Under the pieces are notes generated by a model. The model worked only from the letters and a program-made list of their open reading frames with translations. It did no database searches and was not told the DNA's origin. A DNA stretch of 64,000 bases from Pseudomonadota bacterium (GTDB lineage Bacteria > Pseudomonadota > Gammaproteobacteria > Acidiferrobacterales > Acidiferrobacteraceae), in NCBI GenBank assembly GCA_021777335.1, contig JAJYDT010000003.1, positions 1-64,000 of the forward strand, written 5' to 3'. The stretch's first letter is position 1; each line of letters begins with the position of its first letter. The translations under genes and the position numbers were made by a program. Below, in pieces: positions 40,903 to 51,099 of the stretch.

Positions 40903-41763
40903 ATGGCAAGTAGCATGACCGGTTTCGCGCGGCGCAGCCGCGCGCTGGGTCCTGGCGTGCTGACCTGCGAAATCCGGTCGGTGAATCACCGGTATCTGGA
41001 GATCGCGCTGCGGTTGCCGGATGCCATGCGCCCTCTCGAGGGCGCGCTTCGCGAGCGGCTCGCCGTCGACCTGAAACGCGGCAAGGTGGAGTGCTCTGTG
41101 CGTCTTGAGGGCGGGACGGAGTCCCAGGACCTTGTCGTCAACGATCAGATCGTGGACTCCCTGTGCCGGCTGGGGGCCGAGCTTGAGCGCCGCCATGGAG
41201 TTGCGCCCCTGCGCGTGATTGACCTACTGCACTGGCCGAATGTCCTCGCTCCGGGTGTCGCCGACACGACCGTGCTGGCGCCAGCCGCGGAAGCGCTCGT
41301 GGCTGAGGCGCTGCAAGATCTTGTGGTGCATCGCGTGCGCGAAGGCGCGAAGCTCATGGTCGTCCTCAAGAGCCGGCTTGCCGATATCCGCGCGGAGGTC
41401 GCCCGGGTGAGGGAGATTGTGCCGGAACTCGTGCCGGAGTTCAGGGCGCGCCTGCGTTCGCGGCTTGCGGAGCTCACGACCGGTGTGGATTCCACGCGTC
41501 TGGAGCAGGAGATCACGCTGTTCGCGCAGCGCAGCGACGTGAGCGAGGAACTGGACCGTCTGTGGGCGCACCTTCAGGAGGTCGAGCGGTTGCTGCAGGC
41601 GCCAGGCGCGGTCGGGCGCCAGCTGGACTTCATGATGCAGGAACTCAATCGTGAGGCCAATACGCTTGGTTCGAAATCCACTGACCTGAGGCTGACCGCG
41701 GCATCGGTCGAGATCAAGGTGCTTATTGAGCAGATGCGCGAACAGATTCAGAACATCGAGTAG
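40903..41763 (+). CDS. yicC: YicC family endoribonuclease
   Basis: YicC-type proteins are hexameric endoribonucleases affecting small-RNA turnover. The product (286 aa from ATG 40903) starts MASSMTGFARRSR, the normal family N-terminus (SMTGFAR). It has the N-terminal YicC domain with EIRSVNHRYLEIALRLPD and the C-terminal DUF1732 domain ending MMQELNREANTLGSKSTDLR. The frame is open to 40831, but the family start and a G-rich site before ATG 40903 decide for the shorter form. It is divergent from the kinase-rph series and followed by gmk. Confidence 0.94.
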   Translation: MASSMTGFARRSRALGPGVLTCEIRSVNHRYLEIALRLPDAMRPLEGALRERLAVDLKRGKVECSVRLEGGTESQDLVVNDQIVDSLCRLGAELERRHGVAPLRVIDLLHWPNVLAPGVADTTVLAPAAEALVAEALQDLVVHRVREGAKLMVVLKSRLADIRAEVARVREIVPELVPEFRARLRSRLAELTTGVDSTRLEQEITLFAQRSDVSEELDRLWAHLQEVERLLQAPGAVGRQLDFMMQELNREANTLGSKSTDLRLTAASVEIKVLIEQMREQIQNIE

Positions 41764-41819
41764 GAAAAGCCGCGCTGCGGTAAGGGTTTAGGCCACAATC
41801 GTTATCCAGAGTCAGTCGA

Positions 41820-42461
41820 ATGAACGGAATGCCGCGGGACCTATTTGTGCTCTCGGCGCCATCAGGCGCGGGCAAGACCAGTCTGGCAAAGGCGCTTAGA
41901 GAGTCGCTGCCGGATCTCGGCGTGGCCGTGTCTCATACGACGAGGCCCCCGCGTCCCGGTGAGCGGGACGGTGTGCATTATCATTTTGTCACGCACACAC
42001 AGTTCGAGGATCTGATCGCCCAGGGCGTGTTTCTCGAGTATGCGCATGTGTTCGGCCATACCTACGGCACCAGCCGGGAGGCGCTCGCAGCCGTGCGCCG
42101 CCAGGGCCGGGGGGTCCTGCTCGACATTGACTGGCAGGGGGCCCGCCGCATCAAGGCAGAGATGCCGTCCGCAGTGACCGTGTTCATCCTGCCACCCTCG
42201 ATCGAGGTATTGAAAGCGCGACTCAAGGGCCGTGCTCAGGACCACGACGAGGTCGTGGAGCGGCGCATGCGCGAGGCCACATCCGAGATCAGCCATTACC
42301 ACGAGTTCGATCATGTTGTTGTCAACGATGATTTCGAGCAGGCGCTTGCAGATCTCAAGGCCATTATCCGCGATGGAGCACCGCTGCGGGCTGTACCGCC
42401 GGATCTGCCTGCGCTCCTGCTGGCCGGAGCTGGTAAAGGCGGTGAAAAACCTCTAACATAG
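41820..42461 (+). CDS. gmk: Guanylate kinase
   Basis: The enzyme phosphorylates GMP and dGMP to the diphosphates. The 213-aa product has the P-loop S12-A-P-S-G-A-G-K19-T, the GMP-binding VSHTTRPPRPGERDGVHYHF stretch and DIDWQGARRIK. It is the first of the gmk-rpoZ-spoT series, whose products all touch guanine nucleotides: Gmk makes GDP, SpoT makes and degrades ppGpp, and omega helps RNA polymerase to sense ppGpp. The start is ATG 41820; ATG 41829 is an alternative. Confidence 0.96.
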   Translation: MNGMPRDLFVLSAPSGAGKTSLAKALRESLPDLGVAVSHTTRPPRPGERDGVHYHFVTHTQFEDLIAQGVFLEYAHVFGHTYGTSREALAAVRRQGRGVLLDIDWQGARRIKAEMPSAVTVFILPPSIEVLKARLKGRAQDHDEVVERRMREATSEISHYHEFDHVVVNDDFEQALADLKAIIRDGAPLRAVPPDLPALLLAGAGKGGEKPLT

Positions 42462-42485
42462 AACGATCAAGACGCAGGTGACGCA

Positions 42486-42758
42486 ATGGCCAGAATCACA
42501 GTAGAAGACTGCCTCGACAACGTGGACAACCGGTTCCAGCTGGTGCTCGTCGCGGCCAAACGCGCACGGCAGCTTGCCAATGGCGCGGAGCCGTGTGTGG
42601 CACGGGAAAACGACAAACCCACCGTCATCGCCCTGCGCGAGATTGCGACCGGCTTCGTCACAAACGCCATCCTGGACGGCAGCACCCAGGCGGGGCTGGA
42701 GGCGGACGATGACGCAGACCACCTCTCCGCACCCGAGCAGCCCGTCTCAGCCTCCTAA
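42486..42758 (+). CDS. rpoZ: RNA polymerase omega subunit
   Basis: Omega (90 aa) binds the beta-prime subunit, assists assembly and forms part of ppGpp site 1. The family start [20 protein letters not shown] is exact, and the conserved core [13 protein letters not shown]...[16 protein letters not shown] follows. The C-terminal 25 residues are acidic and variable. Its last 50 nt overlap the beginning of spoT in another frame. Confidence 0.96.
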   Translation: MARITVEDCLDNVDNRFQLVLVAAKRARQLANGAEPCVARENDKPTVIALREIATGFVTNAILDGSTQAGLEADDDADHLSAPEQPVSAS

Positions 42759-44892
42759 AACGAAACGGCCGGCTGCGGCAGACGCGGCCGTCCGGGTCAG
42801 TTTCCATATCAGCGACCTGTGCCGGATCCTCGAGGGATACCTCCCGGCGCACGAGGTCGTGGACGTCTACCGCGCTTACCTCTTCGGGGCCCAGGCCCAC
42901 GAGGGGCAGCACCGCCGCAGCGGCGAGCCCTACATCTACCATCCCATCGAAGTGGCGCATCTGCTTGCCGATCTTCATCTCGATCATCAGACCATCATCG
43001 CTGCGCTGCTGCACGACGTAATCGAGGATACGTCGACGGCCAAGGAGCAGCTGGTCGCGGATTTCGGGCGCGAGGTTGCCGATCTCGTTGATGGTGTCAG
43101 CAAGATCAGCCAGATCGAGTTCGAAAGCAAGGAAGAGGAGCAGGCGGAGAATTTCCGGAAGATGCTGATGGCGATGGCGAAGGATCTGCGCGTCATCCTC
43201 ATCAAGCTCGCGGACCGGGTGCATAACATGCGCACGCTTATCGCGTTGCCGCTGGCGCGCCGGCACGCGATTGCACGCGAGACGCTCGACATCTATGCAC
43301 CGATCGCCAACAGGCTGGGGCTGCATGCCTGGTCACTTGAGCTCGAGGACCTGAGCTTCGCCTGTCTTTACCCGCTGCGTCACCGGATTCTTGCCGACGC
43401 GGTGCGCAAGCGCCATGGGAATCGCAAGACGGTCGTCGAGAAGGTGCGCCAGGCGATCCTCGAGCAGCTGCGCCGGGACGGGCTGGTTGCAGATGTGACG
43501 GGACGGGAAAAGAACGTTTACGGCATCTACAAGAAGATGCGCCAGAAGAGGCTGACATTCGAGCGGGTCTACGATCTGCACGCGTTCCGCATCATTGTTG
43601 ACCGTGCCGACAACTGCTATCGCGCGCTCGGTGTGGTACATGGCCTCTACAAGCCGATACCGGGACGGTTCAAGGATTACATCGCGATACCCAAGGCGAA
43701 CGGCTACCAGTCACTGCACACGGTTGTGTTCGGACCCTACGGGCTGTCGGTCGAGGTACAGATCCGCACGGAGGAGATGCACCGGGTCGCGGAGGCGGGT
43801 GTCGCGGCTCACTGGCTTTACAAGAGTGGTGACGCGGGGGCCCAAAAGCGTGCCCTTCAGTGGCTGCACGGGCTCATGGAGATCCAGCAGCAGGCGGGCA
43901 ACCCGCGCGAATTCCTGGAGCATCTCAAGGTGGACCTGTTTCCGGACGAGGTCTACGTCTTTACGCCCAACGGCGACATCAAGAAGCTGCCTCGGGGCGC
44001 GACCGTGGTCGACTTCGCTTACGAGGTGCACACCGATGTCGGCCATCACTGCGCCGGTGCACGTGTCAACCATCGGGCGGTGTCGCTGCGCACGCCACTG
44101 CATAACGGGGATCATGTGGAGGTTCTCACGTCCGGCTGGAGCACGCCGCACCCATCGTGGCTCAACTACGTTGTGACCGGCAAGGCGCGCGCGCATATAC
44201 GCAACTTCCTGAAGAATCTGCAGCACGACGAAGCGGTTCGTCTCGGTGAGCGCCTGCTTGGACGCGCGGTGAAGGCGTTCGGCGCGGATCTTTCCGCCGT
44301 GAGCGGCGCGCAGAAGCAGGCGCTCCTTGAGACGTTCAAACTCAAGGATTGGGCGGACCTCTTGTCGGACATCGGGCTCGGGAACCGCCTGGCGCCGATG
44401 GTGGCACGCCAGTTGCTCCCGGCGGCACCGGCCGTTCCCGAACGCTCTGATTCTCTGGCGATTCTCGGAACCGAAGGGATCGTTGTGAGCTACGCGAGGT
44501 GCTGCTGGCCGATCCCCGGCGACGCCGTACTCGGTTTCCTTTCATCGGGCCGCGGAATCGTCGTGCATGTGGAGGACTGCCCGAACGTCGCAGAGTCGCG
44601 CAAGCACGCGGAAAAGTGGATCGACGTACAATGGGCGCCGCGCATCGAGGGCGTGTTTCCGGTCGCGCTGCGGATAGAGGTACGCAACCAGCGTGGCGTG
44701 CTTGCGACCGTGGCCGCCGCAATCGCACAGATGGAGGCAAACATCGATACGGTATCGATCGAGGATCGTGACGGACAGAATGCGATGATGGACTTCGTCG
44801 TGGAGGTCCGTAACCGGCAGCACCTTGCCAGGATCATCCGGCGGGTCCGGAGCCAGGATCAGGTGGTGCGCCTCAGCCGCCGTCGTGGCTGA
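42709..44892 (+). CDS. spoT: Bifunctional (p)ppGpp synthetase/hydrolase SpoT
   Basis: SpoT makes and hydrolyses (p)ppGpp. The 727-aa product has an HD hydrolase domain with the intact motif LLHDVIEDT and [20 protein letters not shown], a RelA/SpoT synthetase domain with [19 protein letters not shown] (RxKD type of bifunctional enzymes), a TGS domain ([18 protein letters not shown]), a helical/zinc-finger-like part ([11 protein letters not shown]) and a C-terminal ACT domain. The start is ATG 42709, inside the end of rpoZ. About 25 low-complexity residues precede the HD domain. The intact HDxxED motif argues against RelA. Confidence 0.96.
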   Translation: MTQTTSPHPSSPSQPPKTKRPAAADAAVRVSFHISDLCRILEGYLPAHEVVDVYRAYLFGAQAHEGQHRRSGEPYIYHPIEVAHLLADLHLDHQTIIAALLHDVIEDTSTAKEQLVADFGREVADLVDGVSKISQIEFESKEEEQAENFRKMLMAMAKDLRVILIKLADRVHNMRTLIALPLARRHAIARETLDIYAPIANRLGLHAWSLELEDLSFACLYPLRHRILADAVRKRHGNRKTVVEKVRQAILEQLRRDGLVADVTGREKNVYGIYKKMRQKRLTFERVYDLHAFRIIVDRADNCYRALGVVHGLYKPIPGRFKDYIAIPKANGYQSLHTVVFGPYGLSVEVQIRTEEMHRVAEAGVAAHWLYKSGDAGAQKRALQWLHGLMEIQQQAGNPREFLEHLKVDLFPDEVYVFTPNGDIKKLPRGATVVDFAYEVHTDVGHHCAGARVNHRAVSLRTPLHNGDHVEVLTSGWSTPHPSWLNYVVTGKARAHIRNFLKNLQHDEAVRLGERLLGRAVKAFGADLSAVSGAQKQALLETFKLKDWADLLSDIGLGNRLAPMVARQLLPAAPAVPERSDSLAILGTEGIVVSYARCCWPIPGDAVLGFLSSGRGIVVHVEDCPNVAESRKHAEKWIDVQWAPRIEGVFPVALRIEVRNQRGVLATVAAAIAQMEANIDTVSIEDRDGQNAMMDFVVEVRNRQHLARIIRRVRSQDQVVRLSRRRG

Positions 44893-44913
44893 ACGATTTT
44901 ACGCGAGGAGTCT

Positions 44914-45300
44914 ATGAAAGAGGTGATCCAGGTGGCCGATGCCCCGAAGGCGATCGGCACATATTCGCAGGCGGTACGCGCAGGCGACGTGGTGTATCTC
45001 TCCGGCCAGATTCCGCTGGATCCGGCGACGATGGAGCTCGTGCCGGGCGATGTCAGCGCCCAGGTGGAACGTGTCATCGATAATCTTGCGGCAGTGGCGC
45101 GTGGCGCGGGCGCGGGACTTTCGGACATCGTCCGGTTGACGGTCTATCTCGTGGATCTTGCGCATTTTCCGGTGGTGAACGAGGTCATGGCGCGGCGTTT
45201 CGTGCCCCCTTACCCGGCCCGCGCCGTAGTCGGTGTCAAGACGCTGCCGCGCGCCGCAGCGGTGGAAATCGACGGGATCCTGGTTCTTCGCGGACGCTGA
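44914..45300 (+). CDS. ridA: RidA family reactive-intermediate deaminase
   Basis: RidA hydrolyses reactive enamine/imine intermediates released by PLP enzymes. The 128-aa product starts [20 protein letters not shown] and has SGQIPLDP, the catalytic Arg at R103 in [10 protein letters not shown] and the C-terminal AAVEIDGI. It lies 21 nt after spoT with a GAGGAG site, the standard spoT-ridA-recG position. The length is normal. Confidence 0.95.
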   Translation: MKEVIQVADAPKAIGTYSQAVRAGDVVYLSGQIPLDPATMELVPGDVSAQVERVIDNLAAVARGAGAGLSDIVRLTVYLVDLAHFPVVNEVMARRFVPPYPARAVVGVKTLPRAAAVEIDGILVLRGR

Positions 45301-45302
45301 CA

Positions 45303-47366
45303 TTGGACGACGGACTTAAGGGGCCGCCGGATCTGCGCGCGCCCGCCGGACTGTTGCCGGGTGTCGGCCCCAGGATTTCCGAGCGGCTTGCGCGCCTGGG
45401 CCTGTCCACGCTCGCCGACCTGCTGCTGCACCTTCCGTTCCGGTACGAAGACCGCACACACGTGACCGCCATCGCGGCCCTGCGCGAAGACGTGGATGTA
45501 CTGATTGAAGGTGAGATCATCGAGGTGCGGCGCGCGGCGCGCGGGCGGACCGCGCTTGCCTGCGTCATCGACGACGGGACTGCGCGGGCGCTGTTGCGGT
45601 TCTTCCATTTGCATCCCTCTCAGGAAAAGATGTTCTCGGCCGGGCGCAGGCTTACCTGCTTTGGGCGTCCGCGCGGATCCTTCGCCGGTTTCGAGTTTGC
45701 GCATCCGCAGTGCCTTTTCGCACCGGGCCGGGCCGTCGAGTCGCATCTCACTCCGGTCTACCATACCGTGTCCGGGCTCGGACAGGTGGTCTTGCGCCGC
45801 ATCATCCAGGAGGCCCTGGAACGCATGCCGGCAGAGCTGGCACGGCCGCTCGGCGTCCTGGGGGCGGAGGGATTTGCCAGCACTGCCGAGGTCCTCCGGT
45901 TTCTGCACCACCCGCCCGCAGGTACGAGGGTGAGGGGGGAGATGCGCCACCCTGCTGAGCGGCGCCTCGCTCTTGAGGAGCTCGTCGGTTTTGAGTTGCG
46001 CGCCCACCAGCGGCGGAGCCTGCGGCGTCACGAACCGGCGTTGCCGCTCGTGCCTCACGGGGTGCTCGCGCAGGGGCTGCGCCGGAGTCTGCCGTTTATG
46101 CTCACCCAGGGCCAGGAAAAGGCGCTTCGCGAGATCGTCACGGACCTCGGCCGGGCATGTCCGATGCGCCGACTGCTGCAGGGCGATGTTGGCTGCGGGA
46201 AGACCGTGATCGCGGCACTGGCCACGGCACACGCGGTCGACTCCGGCGCCCAGGCGGTCCTGATGGCGCCGACTGAACTCCTCGCTGAACAGCACTGGCG
46301 GAACTTCAATCACTGGTTTGCGCCGCTCGGACAGCCGGTGGTGTGGCTGTCAGGGATGCTTGGCCTGAGGGAGCGCAAGGCCACCCTCGCGGCCTTGTCT
46401 TCAGGCCGCGCCTGCATCGCGGTCGGCACCCATGCACTGTTCCAGCAGGGGGTCGAGTTTTACAGGCTTGGCCTCGTCTGTATCGATGAGCAGCACCGGT
46501 TCGGGGTCGCGCAGCGCGCGGCCCTTGCCGCCAAGGCCGGCGGATATCTGCCACATCAGCTGTTTATGACCGCAACGCCGATCCCGCGCACGCTGGCGCA
46601 GACCTTCTATGCCGATCTCGACCTGAGCGAGATCCGCGAGCGGCCCTCGGGTCGCCGTCCGGTCATGACCTCGGTGCTGCCGCAAGCGCGCCGCGGTGAG
46701 GTGGTGGCACGGGTGCGCGAAGCCTGCCGTGCGGGCCGTCAGGCTTACTGGGTATGTCCCGCGATCGAAGAATCCCCTGCGGACCTCAAGGCCGCGACCA
46801 CGACCGCGGAGAAGCTGCGCGCCGCGCTCCCGGAGCTTGCGGTCGGTCTGGTGCACGGGCGCATGCCGGGGGCCGAGAAGGAGCGTGTGATGCGGGATTT
46901 CTCCGAGGGCCGCCTGCCGCTCCTTGTTGCGACCACGGTAATCGAGGTGGGTGTCGACGTGCGAAACGCGAGCCTTATGGTGGTCGAGCATGCTGAACGT
47001 ATGGGGCTTGCACAGCTGCATCAGCTGCGCGGCCGTGTCGGCCGCGGGGAAACCGAGAGTCATTGCGTGCTGCTCTACGCGCCGCCGTTGACCAAGGTCG
47101 CTCGGGAACGCCTGCGCTGTCTGCGTGCGACGGACGACGGCTTCGCGGTAGCGGAGCAGGACCTCGCACTACGCGGTCCGGGCGAGCTGTTCGGTGCCCG
47201 TCAGGCCGGAAGCCCGGTGTGGCGCGTGGCTGATCTCGCGCGCGACCGTGACCTGCTGCCAGCGGCGGGGGCGCTGGCGGCACGCCTGCTGCAGGATGCC
47301 CCGGAGGAGGCCGAACGGCTGCGTTCCCGCTGGACGGTCCTGCACGACCTTGGCGCACGCGCCTAA
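45303..47366 (+). CDS. recG: ATP-dependent DNA helicase RecG
   Basis: RecG regresses stalled forks and processes Holliday junctions. The 687-aa protein has the N-terminal wedge (OB-fold) domain (LPGVGPRISERLARLGLSTL...LPFRYEDRT), Walker A LLQGDVGCGKT, DEQH box CIDEQHRFGVAQR, and helicase motifs VGVDVRNASLMVVEHAERMG and HQLRGRVGRG. The start is a TTG at 45303 two bases after the ridA stop; no nearby ATG would keep the wedge domain whole. Confidence 0.96.
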   Translation: MDDGLKGPPDLRAPAGLLPGVGPRISERLARLGLSTLADLLLHLPFRYEDRTHVTAIAALREDVDVLIEGEIIEVRRAARGRTALACVIDDGTARALLRFFHLHPSQEKMFSAGRRLTCFGRPRGSFAGFEFAHPQCLFAPGRAVESHLTPVYHTVSGLGQVVLRRIIQEALERMPAELARPLGVLGAEGFASTAEVLRFLHHPPAGTRVRGEMRHPAERRLALEELVGFELRAHQRRSLRRHEPALPLVPHGVLAQGLRRSLPFMLTQGQEKALREIVTDLGRACPMRRLLQGDVGCGKTVIAALATAHAVDSGAQAVLMAPTELLAEQHWRNFNHWFAPLGQPVVWLSGMLGLRERKATLAALSSGRACIAVGTHALFQQGVEFYRLGLVCIDEQHRFGVAQRAALAAKAGGYLPHQLFMTATPIPRTLAQTFYADLDLSEIRERPSGRRPVMTSVLPQARRGEVVARVREACRAGRQAYWVCPAIEESPADLKAATTTAEKLRAALPELAVGLVHGRMPGAEKERVMRDFSEGRLPLLVATTVIEVGVDVRNASLMVVEHAERMGLAQLHQLRGRVGRGETESHCVLLYAPPLTKVARERLRCLRATDDGFAVAEQDLALRGPGELFGARQAGSPVWRVADLARDRDLLPAAGALAARLLQDAPEEAERLRSRWTVLHDLGARA

Positions 47367-47415
47367 GTCCGCTGGTGGTGGCGGCAGACCCTCGTGTGTT
47401 TCATAATGCGCGGCC

Positions 47416-48279
47416 ATGATCAAGACGGACCACTGGCGCGACTATCTGAGACTCATGCGGCTGCACCGGCCAATCGGCAGTCTCCTGCTGCTCTGGCCGA
47501 CGCTCTGGGCGCTGTGGATTGCGGCGCGCGGACGCCCGGCGCCCTGGATGGTGCTGGTGTTTGTCGCAGGCGTGCTCTTGATGCGTTCCGCAGGATGCAT
47601 CGTCAACGATCTCTTCGACCGCAAGCTCGACCCGCAGGTGTGGCGCACACGCGATCGTCCGATCGCAACCGGGCGCGTCTCGCGTCCCGAGGCGCTCGCA
47701 CTCGCCGGATTTCTATGTCTGCTGGCGTTGCCGCTTGCGTGGGTGCTTGGCCGGCTCGCGGTGCTTCTGTCGTTGGTCGCGCTCGCGCTCGCGGCGACCT
47801 ATCCGCTCATGAAGCGATACACCGATATGCCGCAAGCATATCTCGGTGTTGCCTTTGGCTGGGGTATCCCCATGGCGTTTGCCGCGGAGCGCGGGGACGT
47901 GCCTGCGATCGGCTGGCTGCTGCTGCTTGCCAACATATTCTGGACTATCGCCTATGACACCGCTTACGCCATGGCGGACCGCGCTGATGACATTCGTGCC
48001 GGTGCGCGTTCAAGCGCGATCCTGTTTGGGCGTGGCGATCGGTTGTGGGTGGGTGTATTTCACGTGCTTGCGCTTGCAACGCTCGCGTTCGTCGGCAGAA
48101 GGCTCGGTCTCAACGCCCTCTACTACGCGGGCCTTGTCGTGGCCGGAATGTTCGCTGCGTATCAGCAATATCTGATCCGCACACGGGAACCCAAGGCCTG
48201 TCTTGCCGCCTTCCATAATAACAACTGGTTCGGCGGTTGCGTTTTTGCCGGATTGTTCTGCAGCTACTTATGGAGATAA
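47416..48279 (+). CDS. ubiA: 4-hydroxybenzoate polyprenyltransferase
   Basis: UbiA attaches the polyprenyl tail to 4-hydroxybenzoate in ubiquinone synthesis at the inner membrane. The 287-aa protein has about eight or nine membrane helices and both Asp-rich motifs: N64-D-L-F-D68-R-K-L-D72 and DTAYAMADRADD near residue 180. FHNNNWFGG near the C-terminus is typical. No ubiC is adjacent. The glutathione transferase gene follows after 4 nt, so the pair may be co-transcribed. Confidence 0.96.
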   Translation: MIKTDHWRDYLRLMRLHRPIGSLLLLWPTLWALWIAARGRPAPWMVLVFVAGVLLMRSAGCIVNDLFDRKLDPQVWRTRDRPIATGRVSRPEALALAGFLCLLALPLAWVLGRLAVLLSLVALALAATYPLMKRYTDMPQAYLGVAFGWGIPMAFAAERGDVPAIGWLLLLANIFWTIAYDTAYAMADRADDIRAGARSSAILFGRGDRLWVGVFHVLALATLAFVGRRLGLNALYYAGLVVAGMFAAYQQYLIRTREPKACLAAFHNNNWFGGCVFAGLFCSYLWR

Positions 48280-48283
48280 TACG

Positions 48284-48913
48284 ATGAAGCTTTATGGATC
48301 ACTGACCTCGCCCTACGTCCGGAAGATACGGATCCTGCTCAAAGAAAAGAATATTCCGTGCGAATTCATTGTCGAGGATCCCTGGTCGGACAAGACCGTC
48401 GGAGCGGCGAAAAATCCGCTCGGCAAGGTACCGGTTCTTGTGACCGACCACGACAAACTGCTCTACGATTCAGCCCTGATCGCCGAGTATCTGGACAGTC
48501 TTGGCGGGGAACGCCTGATCCCGGCAAACGGCGAGGAGCGCTGGGACGTGTTGCGCTGGCATGTCCTGGGCCATGGCATCATCGACGCGGTCGTGACCCG
48601 GCTTTTCGAGACACGTCGTCCGCTGGAACAGCAGTCCGCCAAGGTAATCAGCCGCCAGGAGGACAAGGTGGCGCGTGCGCTCGATGTCGCTGATCACACG
48701 GAGAAGGGGCGGGCCTATCTCATTGGTAACCGGTTCAGTTTTGCCGATCTCGCGCTCGGACTCGCACTTGAGTACATCGATTTTCGCTACCCGCATGACT
48801 GGCGGTCGGCGCACCCAAGGCTGGCACAATGGCTTGCCGGCATCAGCCGCCGCGCCTCGTTCGCCGAGACGCTGCCTCCCGGCATGGAGCGCGCCCTCGA
48901 TGCCCCGCACTGA
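48284..48913 (+). CDS. Glutathione S-transferase family protein (YibF-like)
   Basis: The 209-aa protein has an N-terminal thioredoxin-like GST domain (MKLYGSLTSPYVRKIRILLK, with Ser in the active-site position, and LGKVPVLV plus the glutathione-binding LYDSALIAEYLD) and a C-terminal helical domain (FSFADLALGLALEYIDFR). The substrate is unknown. The start is ATG 48284; a longer frame to 48203 lies inside ubiA. It resembles E. coli YibF-type transferases. Confidence 0.9.
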   Translation: MKLYGSLTSPYVRKIRILLKEKNIPCEFIVEDPWSDKTVGAAKNPLGKVPVLVTDHDKLLYDSALIAEYLDSLGGERLIPANGEERWDVLRWHVLGHGIIDAVVTRLFETRRPLEQQSAKVISRQEDKVARALDVADHTEKGRAYLIGNRFSFADLALGLALEYIDFRYPHDWRSAHPRLAQWLAGISRRASFAETLPPGMERALDAPH

Positions 48914-48995
48914 TTGCTCGGGGGCAGCCGTGACCACCCGGGGCAGGAGATGAGCGAGCCAGGTCCGGCCGCCTGCGCGCGGTGTTAGTCCCTTG

Positions 48996-50009
48996 ATGAC
49001 AGGACTGCTGATCGCGTACGCGATCGGTGCCGTTCTTCTTGGAGCCGAACTCTTCACCAACGCCCTTGAACACCTGGGGGCACGGTTTCATGTCTCGGAA
49101 GGGGTCACGGCGTCAGTGTTCGCCGCCGTCGCGACCGCGATGCCTGAGGCGAGTATACCGGTGATTGCCATCCTCGAGCACGCCGGCACGGGCGCGATCC
49201 GGGAACAGGTGGCCACCGGCGCGATCCTCGGCGCGCCGCTCATGCTTTCGACCGTCGCGTTTCTGGTGATGGGGATCGCAGCCGCCTGGAAACGGGGTGC
49301 GCGCTCGCCGCTTTGTCCCGAGCCGCAGGGACTGCGCCGCGATCTTTTGTGGTTCACGGCAAGTTTCAGCCTGGCGGCGCTCGCGACCCTGCTGCCAGGG
49401 GACGCGTCGCTGCTCAGGGGGGTGGTTGCGGCGCTGCTCGTCATTCTGTACGCGCGGTACCTGCGGGTGACGATTCGTGCCTCAACGGCGCTGGTCGCGG
49501 CGGGGCACGGGACCCGGGTGGTGCGGCCACTTCATGTGGCGCGGCTCAAGCGTTTCTCGTCGGGCCCGTCCGGAATCGCACTGCAGCTCCTGTCCGGTTT
49601 TTTTCTGATCGTGCTTGGGACACGGGCCTTTCTGGATGTCGTTGCGGGTCTGTCCACCCGCTTCCCGCCACTTGCGTTGTCGCTGATGATCATTCCGATC
49701 GCGACGGAGCTTCCGGAAAAAGTGAACAGCGTGCTGTGGATCCGTCGCGGAGGGCAGGACACACTCGCATTCGGCAACATCTCGGGCGCGCTGGTGTTCC
49801 AGGGTACGCTGTTGCCGGCCCTTGGCATCTGGCTCACGCCCTGGACCGTGCGCCCGGATGTCCTCCTGAGCATCGCGCTCACGCTGATCGCCACGGCCTA
49901 CGTGCTCGTGATGCATATCCGTGGCGTGCTTCGTCCCTACCACCTCCTCTTCAATGGTGCCTGCTACGTCATCTACCCGCTGTTTCTGACGCACGCGTTC
50001 GGTTTCTGA
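48996..50009 (+). CDS. Cation/calcium exchanger (CaCA superfamily) membrane protein
   Basis: The 337-aa protein has about ten membrane helices and the two inverted alpha-repeats of the CaCA superfamily. Repeat one carries ATAMPEASIPVIAI (about residues 46-59), with an unusual AMPE in place of the common TSxPE. Repeat two carries IPIATELPEKVNSVLW (about 237-252). A basic cytoplasmic loop (RVVRPLHVARLKRF) separates the halves. It probably exchanges Ca2+ or another cation for Na+ or H+. The start is ATG 48996, with TTG 48993 just before it. Confidence 0.85.
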   Translation: MTGLLIAYAIGAVLLGAELFTNALEHLGARFHVSEGVTASVFAAVATAMPEASIPVIAILEHAGTGAIREQVATGAILGAPLMLSTVAFLVMGIAAAWKRGARSPLCPEPQGLRRDLLWFTASFSLAALATLLPGDASLLRGVVAALLVILYARYLRVTIRASTALVAAGHGTRVVRPLHVARLKRFSSGPSGIALQLLSGFFLIVLGTRAFLDVVAGLSTRFPPLALSLMIIPIATELPEKVNSVLWIRRGGQDTLAFGNISGALVFQGTLLPALGIWLTPWTVRPDVLLSIALTLIATAYVLVMHIRGVLRPYHLLFNGACYVIYPLFLTHAFGF

Positions 50010-50214
50010 CCGAGCCTCCGATCAGCTATAATTGCACTTCCTTTTGCAATGCCTGCGGAGGCGCATGAAGACGGTCGTTCTGCCATTGTGTCAAGTATCT
50101 TCATGACCTTTTGCGGATACGTATCTGGGCGGAATCTCCGGGACAAGCCCGGACCCATCTTTCCGTGGGCCACCCCGGGCATTGGTGCGGCGACATACTT
50201 TATGTTCCATCTGT

Positions 50215-51063
50215 ATGTCTCGTGACCCATTCGCCTTTGAAAAGCCGCGCCGCTATGCGGTCATGGGATATCCCGTCAGTCACAGTCTCTCCCCCCTCAT
50301 TCACGCGGAATTTGCGCGCGCTACGGGCCTCGCGATCACGTATGAGGCGATCGAGGTGAGCCCCGGGGGTTTCCCTCAGGCCGTGAGCCATTTCCAGGCG
50401 CTCGGAGGTGCCGGCCTTAATGTCACGGTGCCGTTCAAGCTCGACGCGGCACGGTTTGCGCACCGTCTGACTCCGGCGGCTGCGGCCGCAGGCGCGGCCA
50501 ACGTGCTGGTGCTCGATACGGAGATTGTCGGCGACAATACGGATGGCGCGGGCCTTCTGCGCGATCTCAATGACAATCTGAAGATTCCGCTGGCGGGTTG
50601 CGACGTTCTCGTCGTCGGTGCCGGCGGTGCCGCCCGTGGTGTACTCGGGCCTTTGAGCGGTGCGGGCGTGAAGCGCATTGTGCTCGCCAGCCGGGATCCG
50701 GGGCGTGCGCGCAGCCTGCTTGCCGTACTTGGCGCCGGACTCGCGGCGCCGACCGAAGCTGTTGCGCTTCATGCGCTCCGTGGGCGGCGGTTCGACCTCG
50801 TGATCAACGCGACCTCTGCCGGGCTTTCCGGCGCACGGCCAGAACTGCCCGACGAGGCAATCGACAGTGGCAGCATCGCCTACGATCTCATGTACGGAGA
50901 CGGCGCAAGGCCGTTCACTGCGTGGGCGCATTCACGCGGCGCGCGCGTGACAGACGGGCTTGGCATGCTCGTCGAGCAGGCGGCGCTGTCATTCGGATTG
51001 TGGCACGGCGTCTACCCGCAGACTGCCGGCGTGCTCGCGATGCTTCGGCGCCAGACACACTGA
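50215..51063 (+). CDS. aroE: Shikimate dehydrogenase
   Basis: AroE reduces 3-dehydroshikimate to shikimate with NADPH. The 282-aa product begins MSRDPFAFEKPRRYAVMGYP. It has the shikimate-binding SHSLSPLIH, the catalytic Lys in NVTVPFK, Asp in GDNTDGAGLL, the NADP fold VLVVGAGGAARGVL with ASRDPGRA, and the closing GLGMLVEQAALSF. The open frame extends back to 50182, but ATG 50215 gives the usual N-terminus. It completes a third shikimate step in the window with aroK and aroB, though transcribed separately. Confidence 0.96.
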   Translation: MSRDPFAFEKPRRYAVMGYPVSHSLSPLIHAEFARATGLAITYEAIEVSPGGFPQAVSHFQALGGAGLNVTVPFKLDAARFAHRLTPAAAAAGAANVLVLDTEIVGDNTDGAGLLRDLNDNLKIPLAGCDVLVVGAGGAARGVLGPLSGAGVKRIVLASRDPGRARSLLAVLGAGLAAPTEAVALHALRGRRFDLVINATSAGLSGARPELPDEAIDSGSIAYDLMYGDGARPFTAWAHSRGARVTDGLGMLVEQAALSFGLWHGVYPQTAGVLAMLRRQTH

Positions 51064-51099
51064 TGGCCGCAAGGAAATTTCCCATTTCAGGTACCCGCC

